DNA of 5,065 bases from an uncultured Dyadobacter sp. (GTDB lineage: Bacteria > Bacteroidota > Bacteroidia > Cytophagales > Spirosomataceae), in the NCBI GenBank assembly GCA_946481035.1, contig CAMLNK010000405.1, positions 1 through 5,065 on the forward strand, given 5' to 3'. Under the pieces are notes generated by a model. The model ran no database searches, was not told the origin of the DNA, and was given only the letters and a program-made list of their open reading frames with translations. Position 1 is the stretch's first letter, and the number at the start of each line of letters is the position of its first letter. The position numbers and the translations under genes were made by a program. Positions 1-5,065 of this stretch are shown here, piece after piece.

Positions 1-740
1 ATGCCGAACAGCGTCGATCCCGAACCGCTCATGGCTGCATATTCCGCACCAAGGCCGTATAGTTTTTCTTTTATTTCATTCAAAAGAGGGTATTTTTCAA
101 AGAGCGTTGCTTCAAAATCATTCGTTACACGGCCCCTCCATGCTGTAACAGGCTCCCGAAGTATATTACGTAAATTTTCAGTGCTTCGTTTCGCGACAAC
201 GCCAGAATATGCTTCAACGGTCGAGATATGAATTCCAGGGTTCACCAGCGCGATCCATTTCCCTGAAATGTTGATATCGATCGCATCGAACTGATCCCCT
301 TTTTCGAAGCAATACATCGGCTTGTTGCGGATAAAAAAGGCGCAGTCGCTGCCAATACCCCGGGCATATTTTTCCTGCTCTTCCAAGGAAATATCCAGGT
401 CGAACAGCTGATTCAGCGCTTTTATGGTAAAAGCAGCATCCGCCGACCCTCCGCCAAGCCCCGCTCCGATAGGCACTGTTTTCAGTAAATGTATTTTGAC
501 GGGCGGCAGGTTGTAGTCTCGCCTGAGCATTTCGTATGCCTTTGCGCACAGGTTGTCCGCCGGGTTACCCGGGATCGCAATCCCATCGGAATGAAACGAA
601 AAGGTCTCCGCCAAAGTAATTTCCAACGCATCCGACCAACCCACCGGATAGAAACAGGATTCGATGTTATGGAACCCGTCCGGGCGCTTTTCGACGATAT
701 TTAACCCTAAATTGATCTTGGCATTCGGAAATACGAGCAT
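1..740 (-). CDS. ispE: 4-diphosphocytidyl-2-C-methyl-D-erythritol kinase, 3' end cut by window edge
   Basis: IspE phosphorylates the 2-hydroxyl of CDP-methylerythritol with ATP in the cytoplasm, a middle step of the MEP (non-mevalonate) isoprenoid pathway. Reading the minus strand from the ATG at 740-738 gives 246 uninterrupted codons to the window edge. The three GHMP-kinase motifs are present: PNAKINLGL at residues 5-13 with the conserved Lys8, the glycine-rich ATP loop PIGAGLGGGSADAA at 90-103, and MSGSGSTLFG at 237-246. The catalytic Asp is expected to be D132 in GSDCAFF. The family is usually 260-290 residues, so roughly 20-40 C-terminal residues lie outside the window; nothing suggests a pseudogene. 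The start lies 25 nt downstream of the M28 peptidase stop, with an A-rich leader and no clear ribosome site, as is common in Bacteroidota. No terminator is visible in the gap, so co-transcription with the peptidase is likely (inference). The family assignment is firm. Confidence 0.96.
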   Translation of the reverse strand, partial: MLVFPNAKINLGLNIVEKRPDGFHNIESCFYPVGWSDALEITLAETFSFHSDGIAIPGNPADNLCAKAYEMLRRDYNLPPVKIHLLKTVPIGAGLGGGSADAAFTIKALNQLFDLDISLEEQEKYARGIGSDCAFFIRNKPMYCFEKGDQFDAIDINISGKWIALVNPGIHISTVEAYSGVVAKRSTENLRNILREPVTAWRGRVTNDFEATLFEKYPLLNEIKEKLYGLGAEYAAMSGSGSTLFG

Positions 741-765
741 TGTACTTTTTTATTGGGGCAATAGC

Positions 766-2229
766 TTACTGTTCCCAGCGCCATTCCTGGCCGATAATCA
801 GTTCTTCTTTCAATCCCTGCGAGATGAGATAATCACGGGTTTTTTGGTCCGACAATTTCTTCACGGCAATATTCTCGGTATTGGACAGCGCATACAGATA
901 CATGGAGGCGATGCGAACGGTATTTTCCAATTGGTCCTTGTTCACAAGGCTGAAATCGTCGCAATCCGCATGGTAGCATTGCAATGCAGTGGGATCGAGG
1001 TGCCCGGATAACCCTGCGATGGGAACACCTTCGAGCATAAACGGCTGATGATCGCTGTGCAAGCCAGCTCTGTTGGACGTTTCGTTCTTATAACCGCTAT
1101 CCACGGAACGGATAGCCTGGCCGACCGTTGCAAAGAATTCAGTCATTTCATCCCGCCCGAATGTATTGGCGCCGTTCGGGTCGTTGGTCATATCGAGATT
1201 CATCATGTAAGACACTTTCTCGATCGTCCCGGATTTTTTAAGCTCATTCACAAAATGCTTTGATCCCAGCAGCCCCTGCTCTTCTCCCATGAACAGCACA
1301 AATTGAATAGTGCGCTCAGGTTTCACCTTCAATGCCTTAAATGCCCTCGCCACATCCATTACTGCAAATGAGCCGATTCCGTTGTCGATCGCGCCCGTAG
1401 CGAGATCCCACGAGTCGAGGTGCCCTCCGATAATCACTTTCTCATCGGTTTTTCCTTTCAGCGTCGCGATCACATTGCGGGCTTTGATAGGTTTCGAAAT
1501 GTTGTGCATATCGATATGCGCTTCCAGCGGGCCTTCGTCTTTGATCCACTTCCTGATCTCGTGGCCGCTTTCATTGGATATGCAAACAGCCGGAATAGAA
1601 ATAATAGCGCCCGTAACCGATGCGGTACCGGTAAGCAAAATCTTACCTGGGGCACCATTGACCATGATCATCCCCCTTGCACCATACTTGATAGCCAATG
1701 CAGTCTTTTCCGATCGGTGCAGGTTCTTTTTTCCGGTTACACCAACCAGGTTGATGTTCGCCATGGCAATCTTACCCTTTACTTTATCTTTCAGAGCTAA
1801 AAAGTCTTCTTCCAATCCGTTGCCGACATCTACAATTTCACCCTGCAAATTGGATTCCACCGGTGAGTGCGCCAGGGACACCACCGGAACATCACGAAAG
1901 TTATCGCTGCTTCCCGGTGCGATGGATAATGTCACCGTGTCCCGCATCCAGGCTTCCACCTCAAAAGGTTGGTATACCACATCGGCGAAGCCGTAACTTT
2001 TCAGAAGCTTGAATGCATATTCCTCCGCCCTTTCTCCATTTACACTTCCGGTAAGCCGGTGCCCGATCGTCTTGGTTGCATCCCCTAATGTTGCGTAGGC
2101 CTTACTATTCTCCCTGATTTCCCGGTCGAGGCGGGAGAACTGCTTCTCCCATTTTTTATCGGCAGGGCGAAACTCCGAAAACAACAAAAACAACCCACCA
2201 ATGAGAACGACTTGTACAACTTTCTTCAT
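766..2229 (-). CDS. Secreted M28-family zinc aminopeptidase/carboxypeptidase (carboxypeptidase Q-like) with PA domain
   Basis: A 487-residue exported metallopeptidase. Residues 1-19 form a signal peptide (MKK, then a hydrophobic VVQVVLIGGLFLLF core); there is no lipobox cysteine, so a periplasmic or secreted enzyme rather than a lipoprotein is expected. Residues about 120-245 look like the PA (protease-associated) insert usual in this group. The co-catalytic two-zinc site is complete: H270 and D272 in GGHLDSWD, bridging D282 in GAIDNG, general-base E316 and ligand E317 in GEEQG, D346 in NLDMT, and H420 in CYHAD. SNRAGLHSDHQPF at 385-397 is a further conserved loop. The pattern GGHLDSWD-x5-GAxD is closest, in my recollection, to carboxypeptidase Q (plasma glutamate carboxypeptidase), which cleaves dipeptides; the exact substrate cannot be read from sequence. 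The start is the only one that yields the signal peptide. It probably leads a transcript that includes ispE, although the two functions are unrelated. Confidence 0.94.
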   Translation of the reverse strand: MKKVVQVVLIGGLFLLFSEFRPADKKWEKQFSRLDREIRENSKAYATLGDATKTIGHRLTGSVNGERAEEYAFKLLKSYGFADVVYQPFEVEAWMRDTVTLSIAPGSSDNFRDVPVVSLAHSPVESNLQGEIVDVGNGLEEDFLALKDKVKGKIAMANINLVGVTGKKNLHRSEKTALAIKYGARGMIMVNGAPGKILLTGTASVTGAIISIPAVCISNESGHEIRKWIKDEGPLEAHIDMHNISKPIKARNVIATLKGKTDEKVIIGGHLDSWDLATGAIDNGIGSFAVMDVARAFKALKVKPERTIQFVLFMGEEQGLLGSKHFVNELKKSGTIEKVSYMMNLDMTNDPNGANTFGRDEMTEFFATVGQAIRSVDSGYKNETSNRAGLHSDHQPFMLEGVPIAGLSGHLDPTALQCYHADCDDFSLVNKDQLENTVRIASMYLYALSNTENIAVKKLSDQKTRDYLISQGLKEELIIGQEWRWEQ

Positions 2230-2267
2230 AATTCCCGATAAAGGATGTCAGCAACTTGAAATTTTCC

Positions 2268-2290
2268 TCAAATATCGCATAGATATTTGA
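2268..2290. repeat. Inverted repeat upstream of the M28 peptidase gene (possible operator)
   Basis: TCAAATATC at 2268-2276 is perfectly complementary to GATATTTGA at 2282-2290, with GCATA between. The repeat lies 39-61 nt upstream of the peptidase start codon. As RNA it would form only a weak A/U-rich hairpin, and there is no adjacent gene end to terminate, so a protein-binding dyad is more plausible than a terminator. On the minus strand the arm GATATTTG resembles a Bacteroidota -7 promoter element, so a bound protein could block initiation. The symmetry is seen directly; the role is inference. Confidence 0.5.
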
Positions 2291-2300
2291 CCTCTTGCAA
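2269..2300 (-). promoter_or_regulatory. Candidate Bacteroidota-type promoter for the M28 peptidase (and ispE)
   Basis: On the minus strand, TTG (2300-2298) is followed after 21 nt by GATATTTG (2276-2269), a 7-of-8 match to the Bacteroidota -7 consensus TAnnTTTG. The spacing fits the known -33/-7 arrangement, and transcription would start about 35-40 nt ahead of the ATG. The -33 match is only three bases, so this is weak; better elements may lie further upstream. Confidence 0.22.
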
Positions 2301-2413
2301 GATAAACACAAAGGAGACCCTAAAATCAACCCTTTAGTTTCATCGTGTCATTAATATACCCAATTTCTGACTGATCTGATATCACTTTTCCGCATGTATC
2401 CCATACATTTACA

Positions 2414-2445
2414 TTTAAGTGTAAAATTTACACTTATTATGTTTC
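2414..2445 (+). promoter_or_regulatory. Candidate xylB promoter overlapping the palindrome
   Basis: TTTA at 2414-2417 and TATGTTTC at 2438-2445 are separated by 20 nt. Each differs by one base from the Bacteroidota consensus TTTG ... TAnnTTTG. Transcription would begin near 2452 and leave a leader of about 85 nt. The fit is imperfect, but its placement around the 21-bp palindrome gives it some weight. I found no better-spaced pair between 2440 and 2535. Confidence 0.3.
2416..2436. promoter_or_regulatory. 21-bp perfect palindrome upstream of xylB, likely repressor operator
   Basis: TAAGTGTAAA (2416-2425) and TTTACACTTA (2427-2436) are exact reverse complements around a single A at 2426. Ten-base perfect arms with a one-base centre are typical of a binding site for a dimeric regulator. 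The site ends 99 nt before the xylB start codon and more than 180 nt from the peptidase start, so xylB is the likelier target. It fits between a weak -33/-7 pair (2414-2417 and 2438-2445), where a bound repressor would occlude polymerase. Pentose genes of Bacteroidota are known to be controlled by Nudix-type AraR and related repressors; whether this sequence matches any such operator was not checked. A transcription terminator is unlikely because no gene ends here. Confidence 0.6.
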
Positions 2446-2535
2446 TTTTCTTAAAGTTATTTGAACATTTTTGTACTTTTTAGCGCTTATATTTAAAGAT
2501 TGAAGCATTTTAAATCAAAATAATCATATTTCGCA

Positions 2536-4020
2536 ATGTATTTCCTTGGATTCGATTTAGGCAGTTCGTCCGTCAAAGCTTGTTTGATTCACGCAGATAC
2601 CGGGGCAGTTGCCGCCTCCGCATTCTATCCTGAAAGGGAAATGACTATTGCAGCCCCCAAGCCGGGCTTCGCCGAACAGCAGCCTCAGATGTGGTGGGAA
2701 AATGCATGCCTCGCTTCTCAGGCGGTGATCAAAAAAGCAAACGTATCCCCAGACGAGGTGGGTGCAATCGGTATTTCCTATCAGATGCACGGGCTCGTGG
2801 TGGTGGATGAAAATCTGAATGTCCTCCGCCCGTCTATCATCTGGTGCGACAGCCGTGCCGTTGAAGTAGGTAACCAGGCCATGGAAGCATTGGGCGAAGA
2901 GTATGTACTACCGCATTTGCTCAACTCACCGGGCAATTTCACTGCCTCCAAACTGGGCTGGGTGAAACAGAATGAACCGGATGTTTATGCTAAGGTTCAT
3001 AAATTTATGCTGCCTGGCGACTACCTTGCTGCCCGCATGACCGGAGATGTTGTAACGACACCATCCGGACTTTCCGAAGGCATATTCTGGGATTTCGTTA
3101 ACCAGCGCCCGGCAGATTTCCTCTTCGATCATTTCGGGTTCAGCCAAAATATCCTTCCCGATGTGCTTCCAACCTTTGCCGAGCAAGGAAAAGTAACCGC
3201 CGCCGCGGCTGCCGAGCTCGGGTTGCGGGCGGGCATTCCTGTCACCTACCGCGCAGGAGACCAGCCGAACAACGCCTTCTCACTCAATGTCCTCGAACCC
3301 GGCGAAGTGGCCGCTACTGCCGGAACTTCCGGGGTAGTTTACGGCGTGAGCGATCAAATCAAATTTGATCCGAAATCACGTGTTAATACATTCCTGCACG
3401 TAAACCCAATCACTTCGGCGTCACGTTATGGTGTTTTGCTTTGCGTAAACGGCACCGGAAGCCTGAACGGCTGGTTACGTAATGCCTTGTTCCAGGGCAA
3501 TATTTCCTATCCTGAAATGAACAACCTGGCCGCACAGGCGCCTGTGGGCTCCGATGGCCTTTTCTGCCTGCCCTTCGGCAACGGTGCTGAGCGTATGCTT
3601 GAAAACCAGGATCCGGGAAGCACCTTCAAAGGACTGCAATTCAGCCGTCACGGACTCAGTCACTTCACGCGCGCGTCGCAGGAAGGCATTGTTTTCGCAC
3701 TTTATTACGGCATGGAAATCATGGAAACCGTGGGTGTATCCCTTAAAAATATCCGTGCCGGGGAGGCAAATATGTTCCTCAGCCCCGTTTTCAGGGAAAC
3801 TTTTGCCAACGTCTCCGGTGCTACCGTCGAACTTTACAATACCGATGGTGCGCAGGGAGCAGCCCGTGCGGCCGGTTTCGGACTCGGTTACTACAAAAAC
3901 CGTGAAGAGGCGTTCGTAGGCCTTACTGCATTACGCACGATCGAACCAGACGCAAATCTCGCACAGGCGACACGCGACGCTTACGGCAATTGGAAAGCCG
4001 CACTCGAAAAGAGCCTTTAA
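2536..4020 (+). CDS. xylB: Xylulokinase (FGGY-family carbohydrate kinase)
   Basis: XylB phosphorylates D-xylulose with ATP to D-xylulose 5-phosphate, feeding xylose into the pentose phosphate pathway in the cytoplasm. The 494-residue length is normal for FGGY kinases. Visible landmarks are the N-terminal phosphate loop FDLGSSSVKA (6-15), SYQMHG (81-86) with M84/H85 at the position used by xylulokinases for sugar binding, IWCDSRA (102-108), and GDQPNNA (241-247) with D242 as the expected catalytic base. The second phosphate motif is TAGTSG (261-266), and the C-terminal FGGY signature region is GEANMFLSPVFRE (409-421) followed by DGAQGAARAAG. The ATG at 2536 begins directly at the first beta strand of the fold, so no earlier start is needed; there is no recognisable ribosome site. 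A hairpin follows within 7 nt of the stop, so the gene looks monocistronic; xylose isomerase is not adjacent in this window. Another FGGY kinase specificity is possible but less likely. Confidence 0.92.
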   Translation: MYFLGFDLGSSSVKACLIHADTGAVAASAFYPEREMTIAAPKPGFAEQQPQMWWENACLASQAVIKKANVSPDEVGAIGISYQMHGLVVVDENLNVLRPSIIWCDSRAVEVGNQAMEALGEEYVLPHLLNSPGNFTASKLGWVKQNEPDVYAKVHKFMLPGDYLAARMTGDVVTTPSGLSEGIFWDFVNQRPADFLFDHFGFSQNILPDVLPTFAEQGKVTAAAAAELGLRAGIPVTYRAGDQPNNAFSLNVLEPGEVAATAGTSGVVYGVSDQIKFDPKSRVNTFLHVNPITSASRYGVLLCVNGTGSLNGWLRNALFQGNISYPEMNNLAAQAPVGSDGLFCLPFGNGAERMLENQDPGSTFKGLQFSRHGLSHFTRASQEGIVFALYYGMEIMETVGVSLKNIRAGEANMFLSPVFRETFANVSGATVELYNTDGAQGAARAAGFGLGYYKNREEAFVGLTALRTIEPDANLAQATRDAYGNWKAALEKSL

Positions 4021-4026
4021 TCATAT

Positions 4027-4060
4027 GCAGGCCTCATGCCGGACCAGGCGTGAGGCCTGC
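4027..4060 (+). terminator. Hairpin terminator after xylB, possibly bidirectional
   Basis: The 14-base arms 4027-4040 (starting GCAGGCCTCA) and 4047-4060 (ending TGAGGCCTGC) enclose a 6-nt loop, GGACCA. The only non-Watson-Crick position, 4037 with 4050, is a U·G pair in plus-strand RNA but an A·C mismatch in minus-strand RNA, which favours use for xylB. It starts 6 nt after the xylB stop. Neither side has a clear U-tract, so termination efficiency is uncertain. It also lies 34 nt beyond the convergent ssb stop and may serve both genes. Confidence 0.75.
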
Positions 4061-4093
4061 TGCTATTAATGCGTTTCCTACGTCGTAGCAACT

Positions 4094-4429
4094 TCACACC
4101 GCCGCCTCCTGCTTCTTCTGGATCTCCTCCACCTTATGCGCGGTTACTTCGGTACGCCGCACTGTGCGATTTTCCTTATCCACATATTGCCGATAGGTAA
4201 GCCGCCCCTCGATCGAAACCATTTTGCCCGTGGTCAGGAATTCCTCACACCGCTGCGCCAGTTCCCGCCACACGATCACTGTGTGCCAGACCGTATTCTT
4301 CACTTCCGCCTTGTCCTTGTTGACATAACCTTCGTCCGTCGCCAGTGAAAACGTGAGCATTTTACCGCCATCAAACTCTCTTACATTGATTTCGCGGCCT
4401 ACATTTCCGATTAATTTTACCGAGTTCAT
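4094..4429 (-). CDS. ssb: Short single-stranded DNA-binding protein without acidic C-terminal tail
   Basis: A single-domain OB-fold SSB that would coat single-stranded DNA in replication, repair or recombination, probably as a tetramer (family knowledge). The chosen start at 4429 gives 111 residues beginning MNSVKLIGNVGREI, the canonical SSB N-terminus. The longer reading from 4486 adds 19 residues with no SSB character. Conserved features are TFSLATDEGY (26-35), NTVWHTVIVW (45-54) with W48, H49 and W54, ELAQRCEEFLTTGKMVSIEGRL (56-77) and the following RQYVDKENRTVRRTEV strand region. The protein ends EEIQKKQEAAV immediately after the OB fold. The glycine-rich linker and acidic DDDIPF-like tip that recruit partner proteins are absent. 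It may therefore be a secondary SSB, with a full-length one elsewhere in the genome (inference). It is convergent with xylB and divergent from the zinc-ribbon gene, with which it shares the AAACG-rich intergenic region. Confidence 0.92.
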   Translation of the reverse strand: MNSVKLIGNVGREINVREFDGGKMLTFSLATDEGYVNKDKAEVKNTVWHTVIVWRELAQRCEEFLTTGKMVSIEGRLTYRQYVDKENRTVRRTEVTAHKVEEIQKKQEAAV

Positions 4430-4525
4430 TTTACTAATGTTTAGATGATGAATACTGATGCCGGAATGACTAATGAGAACCGGCAATGCAAAGGTGTGGC
4501 GACTGGAACAACGGAGTCGGTTTTT

Positions 4526-4570
4526 AAACGCTTATAAACGGATAAAAGCGTTTGTAGTCGTTTGCAAACG
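4526..4570. promoter_or_regulatory. AAACG/CGTTT half-site cluster in the ssb/zinc-ribbon divergent region
   Basis: AAACG occurs at 4526-4530 and 4536-4540 and its complement CGTTT at 4549-4553 and 4559-4563. This gives an exact dyad, AAACG-5-AAACG-8-CGTTT-5-CGTTT, centred between 4544 and 4545. A fifth half-site at 4566-4570 completes the 12-bp palindrome CGTTTGCAAACG (4559-4570). Half-sites within each pair are 10 bp apart, about one helical turn, as expected for regulator dimers lined up on one face of the DNA. The cluster lies about 97 bp upstream of the ssb start and about 106 bp upstream of the zinc-ribbon start, so it could act on both. The regulator is unknown. A replication iteron array is less likely with so few copies and no initiator gene. 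Confidence 0.5.
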
Positions 4571-4576
4571 GATAAA
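4536..4576. repeat. 11-bp direct repeat AAACGGATAAA, two copies 30 bp apart
   Basis: AAACGGATAAA is found at 4536-4546 and again at 4566-4576. The start-to-start distance is exactly 30 bp, close to three helical turns. The copies extend two of the AAACG half-sites beyond the 5-bp core, suggesting that the true recognition sequence is longer than AAACG. A related AAACGGAAAA occurs at 4664-4673, just ahead of the zinc-ribbon start codon. Confidence 0.6.
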
Positions 4577-4676
4577 TGGGGTCCATGAGCGTCCCAAGCG
4601 ATTTTTACTATATTGCAACTCAGGAAAATATATACACACTGCCGGGCTTCAAACGATCCGGCGAAACGGAAAAGAC

Positions 4677-5033
4677 ATGAAAAATTGCCCTGAATGCGGT
4701 GAACCCATAATAGGCCGAATGGACAAAAAGTTTTGTTCCGACTTATGCCGGAACAGCTATAACAACCGTCTCAATTCGAATTCTTACAACATTGTAAGGA
4801 ACATTAATAACCAGCTCCGGAAGAATCGCCGGATTCTGGAAGACCTTTGCCCGGACGATAAATCCAAAACGACAAAGAGCATTTTACTGACCAAAGGCTT
4901 TGATTTTAACCACATTACACACGTCAGGCCTACCCTTAAAGGAAGCATTTACCACTTTGTATACGACTACGGTTACCTTGAACTGGACAATGATTTTTAT
5001 CTGATCGTAAAGGATAAACGATTGGAGAAATAG
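4677..5033 (+). CDS. Small zinc-ribbon protein of unknown function
   Basis: A 118-residue basic, cytoplasmic protein with an N-terminal zinc ribbon: C4-x2-C7 in NCPECGEP and C20-x3-C24 in KFCSDLCRN, a treble-clef-like spacing that should bind one zinc. It continues with a basic Asn/Arg-rich helix (SYNNRLNSNSYNIVRNINNQLRKNRRILEDL, broken here as residues 27-38 and 39-57). A C-terminal half of short strands follows (GFDFNHI, GSIYHFVYDYGYLEL, DFYLIVKD). I recall similar uncharacterised proteins in many Bacteroidota, sometimes labelled DUF2116-like; that label is unverified. The ATG at 4677 places the ribbon at the N-terminus and follows an A-rich GGAAAAGAC leader. The frame stays open upstream to an ATG at 4473, but those 68 extra residues cover the regulatory repeats and look random, so I reject that start. 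It is divergent from ssb; a nucleic-acid role is suggested only by context and basic character. Confidence 0.8.
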   Translation: MKNCPECGEPIIGRMDKKFCSDLCRNSYNNRLNSNSYNIVRNINNQLRKNRRILEDLCPDDKSKTTKSILLTKGFDFNHITHVRPTLKGSIYHFVYDYGYLELDNDFYLIVKDKRLEK

Positions 5034-5065
5034 ATATTTTTGCAGGAATTCAAACTACCACCGAT

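Larger units (their letters stand above)
2230..2535. other. Divergent intergenic region between the M28 peptidase and xylB
   Basis: These 306 nt carry no credible gene and are visibly more AT-rich than the flanking genes, especially from about 2400 to 2535. The region must hold the promoters of both divergent genes. It contains three perfect inverted repeats: 2268-2290 (9-bp arms, 5-nt centre), 2394-2408 (6-bp arms, CCC centre) and 2416-2436 (10-bp arms, 1-nt centre). The 6-bp unit ACATTT is repeated in tandem at 2405-2416. No riboswitch or small RNA could be recognised. The xylB leader downstream of the last palindrome is about 100 nt of AT-rich sequence with no structure that I can support. 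Confidence 0.85.

Noticed and set aside
214..549. 111-codon minus-strand open frame inside ispE
   Set aside because: It is in a different frame from the GHMP-kinase motifs, which run uninterrupted through the same stretch.
1310..1996. Long open frame of 228 codons on the plus strand
   Set aside because: It lies entirely antisense to the M28 peptidase, whose zinc-ligand motifs prove the minus-strand frame. The plus-strand product has no recognisable domain.
3554..3919. 121-codon open frame overlapping xylB on the same strand
   Set aside because: It is an out-of-frame shadow inside a fully conserved kinase region; the predicted product has no recognisable features.
4078..4088. Short palindrome CTACG-T-CGTAG between the hairpin and the ssb stop
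   Set aside because: It has five-base arms and no U-tract; the strong hairpin at 4027-4060 already accounts for termination here.
4176..4184. Perfect DnaA-box sequence TTATCCACA
   Set aside because: It is a single copy inside the ssb coding sequence, where it encodes conserved Y-V-D-K residues, with no cluster of boxes or AT-rich unwinding region next to it.
4459..4485. Inverted repeat TGCCGG ... CCGGCA in the ssb leader
   Set aside because: Arms of only 6 bp with a 15-nt loop are weak and easily due to chance; no regulatory role can be supported.
4473..4676. 68-residue N-terminal extension of the zinc-ribbon protein from an upstream ATG
   Set aside because: It would translate the AAACG repeat array and overlap the ssb leader. 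The residues show no domain, and the ATG at 4677 gives a natural N-terminal zinc ribbon.
5035..5042. TATTTTTG, a perfect match to the -7 consensus TAnnTTTG, just after the zinc-ribbon stop
   Set aside because: No -33 element is found at proper spacing and the downstream gene is outside the window, so it cannot be called a promoter.

Overview
The window looks like a chromosomal segment of a Bacteroidota bacterium, probably of the Cytophagales type (Dyadobacter or Spirosoma relatives come to mind; this is inference from protein style, not from a search). The clues are AT-rich upstream regions without clear Shine-Dalgarno sequences, moderate-GC genes, a carboxypeptidase-Q-like M28 peptidase, and a small zinc-ribbon protein of a type I associate with Bacteroidota. 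No transposase, integrase, phage gene, tRNA, rRNA or CRISPR array is visible.

Layout, left to right. Positions 1-740 (minus) hold the 5' 246 codons of ispE, cut by the left edge of the window. Directly upstream of it on the same strand, 25 nt away, is a secreted M28 zinc peptidase (766-2229, minus); the two probably share a transcript. A 306-nt AT-rich intergenic region (2230-2535) separates this unit from the divergent xylulokinase gene xylB (2536-4020, plus). This region carries three perfect inverted repeats, one near the peptidase gene and two near xylB. A strong hairpin (4027-4060) follows xylB and lies between it and the convergent ssb gene (4094-4429, minus). A second divergent intergenic region (4430-4676) leads to a small zinc-ribbon protein gene (4677-5033, plus). 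That region contains a symmetric cluster of AAACG/CGTTT half-sites with helical spacing.

The genes do not form one pathway. IspE belongs to the non-mevalonate isoprenoid pathway, the M28 enzyme to peptide degradation outside the cytoplasm, XylB to D-xylose catabolism, and SSB to DNA metabolism; the zinc-ribbon protein has no known role. I see no convincing new multi-gene system. The parts most worth a second look are non-coding: the 21-bp palindrome upstream of xylB, which resembles a sugar-repressor operator, and the AAACG array shared by ssb and the zinc-ribbon gene, which suggests joint control of a short, tail-less SSB and an uncharacterised protein.
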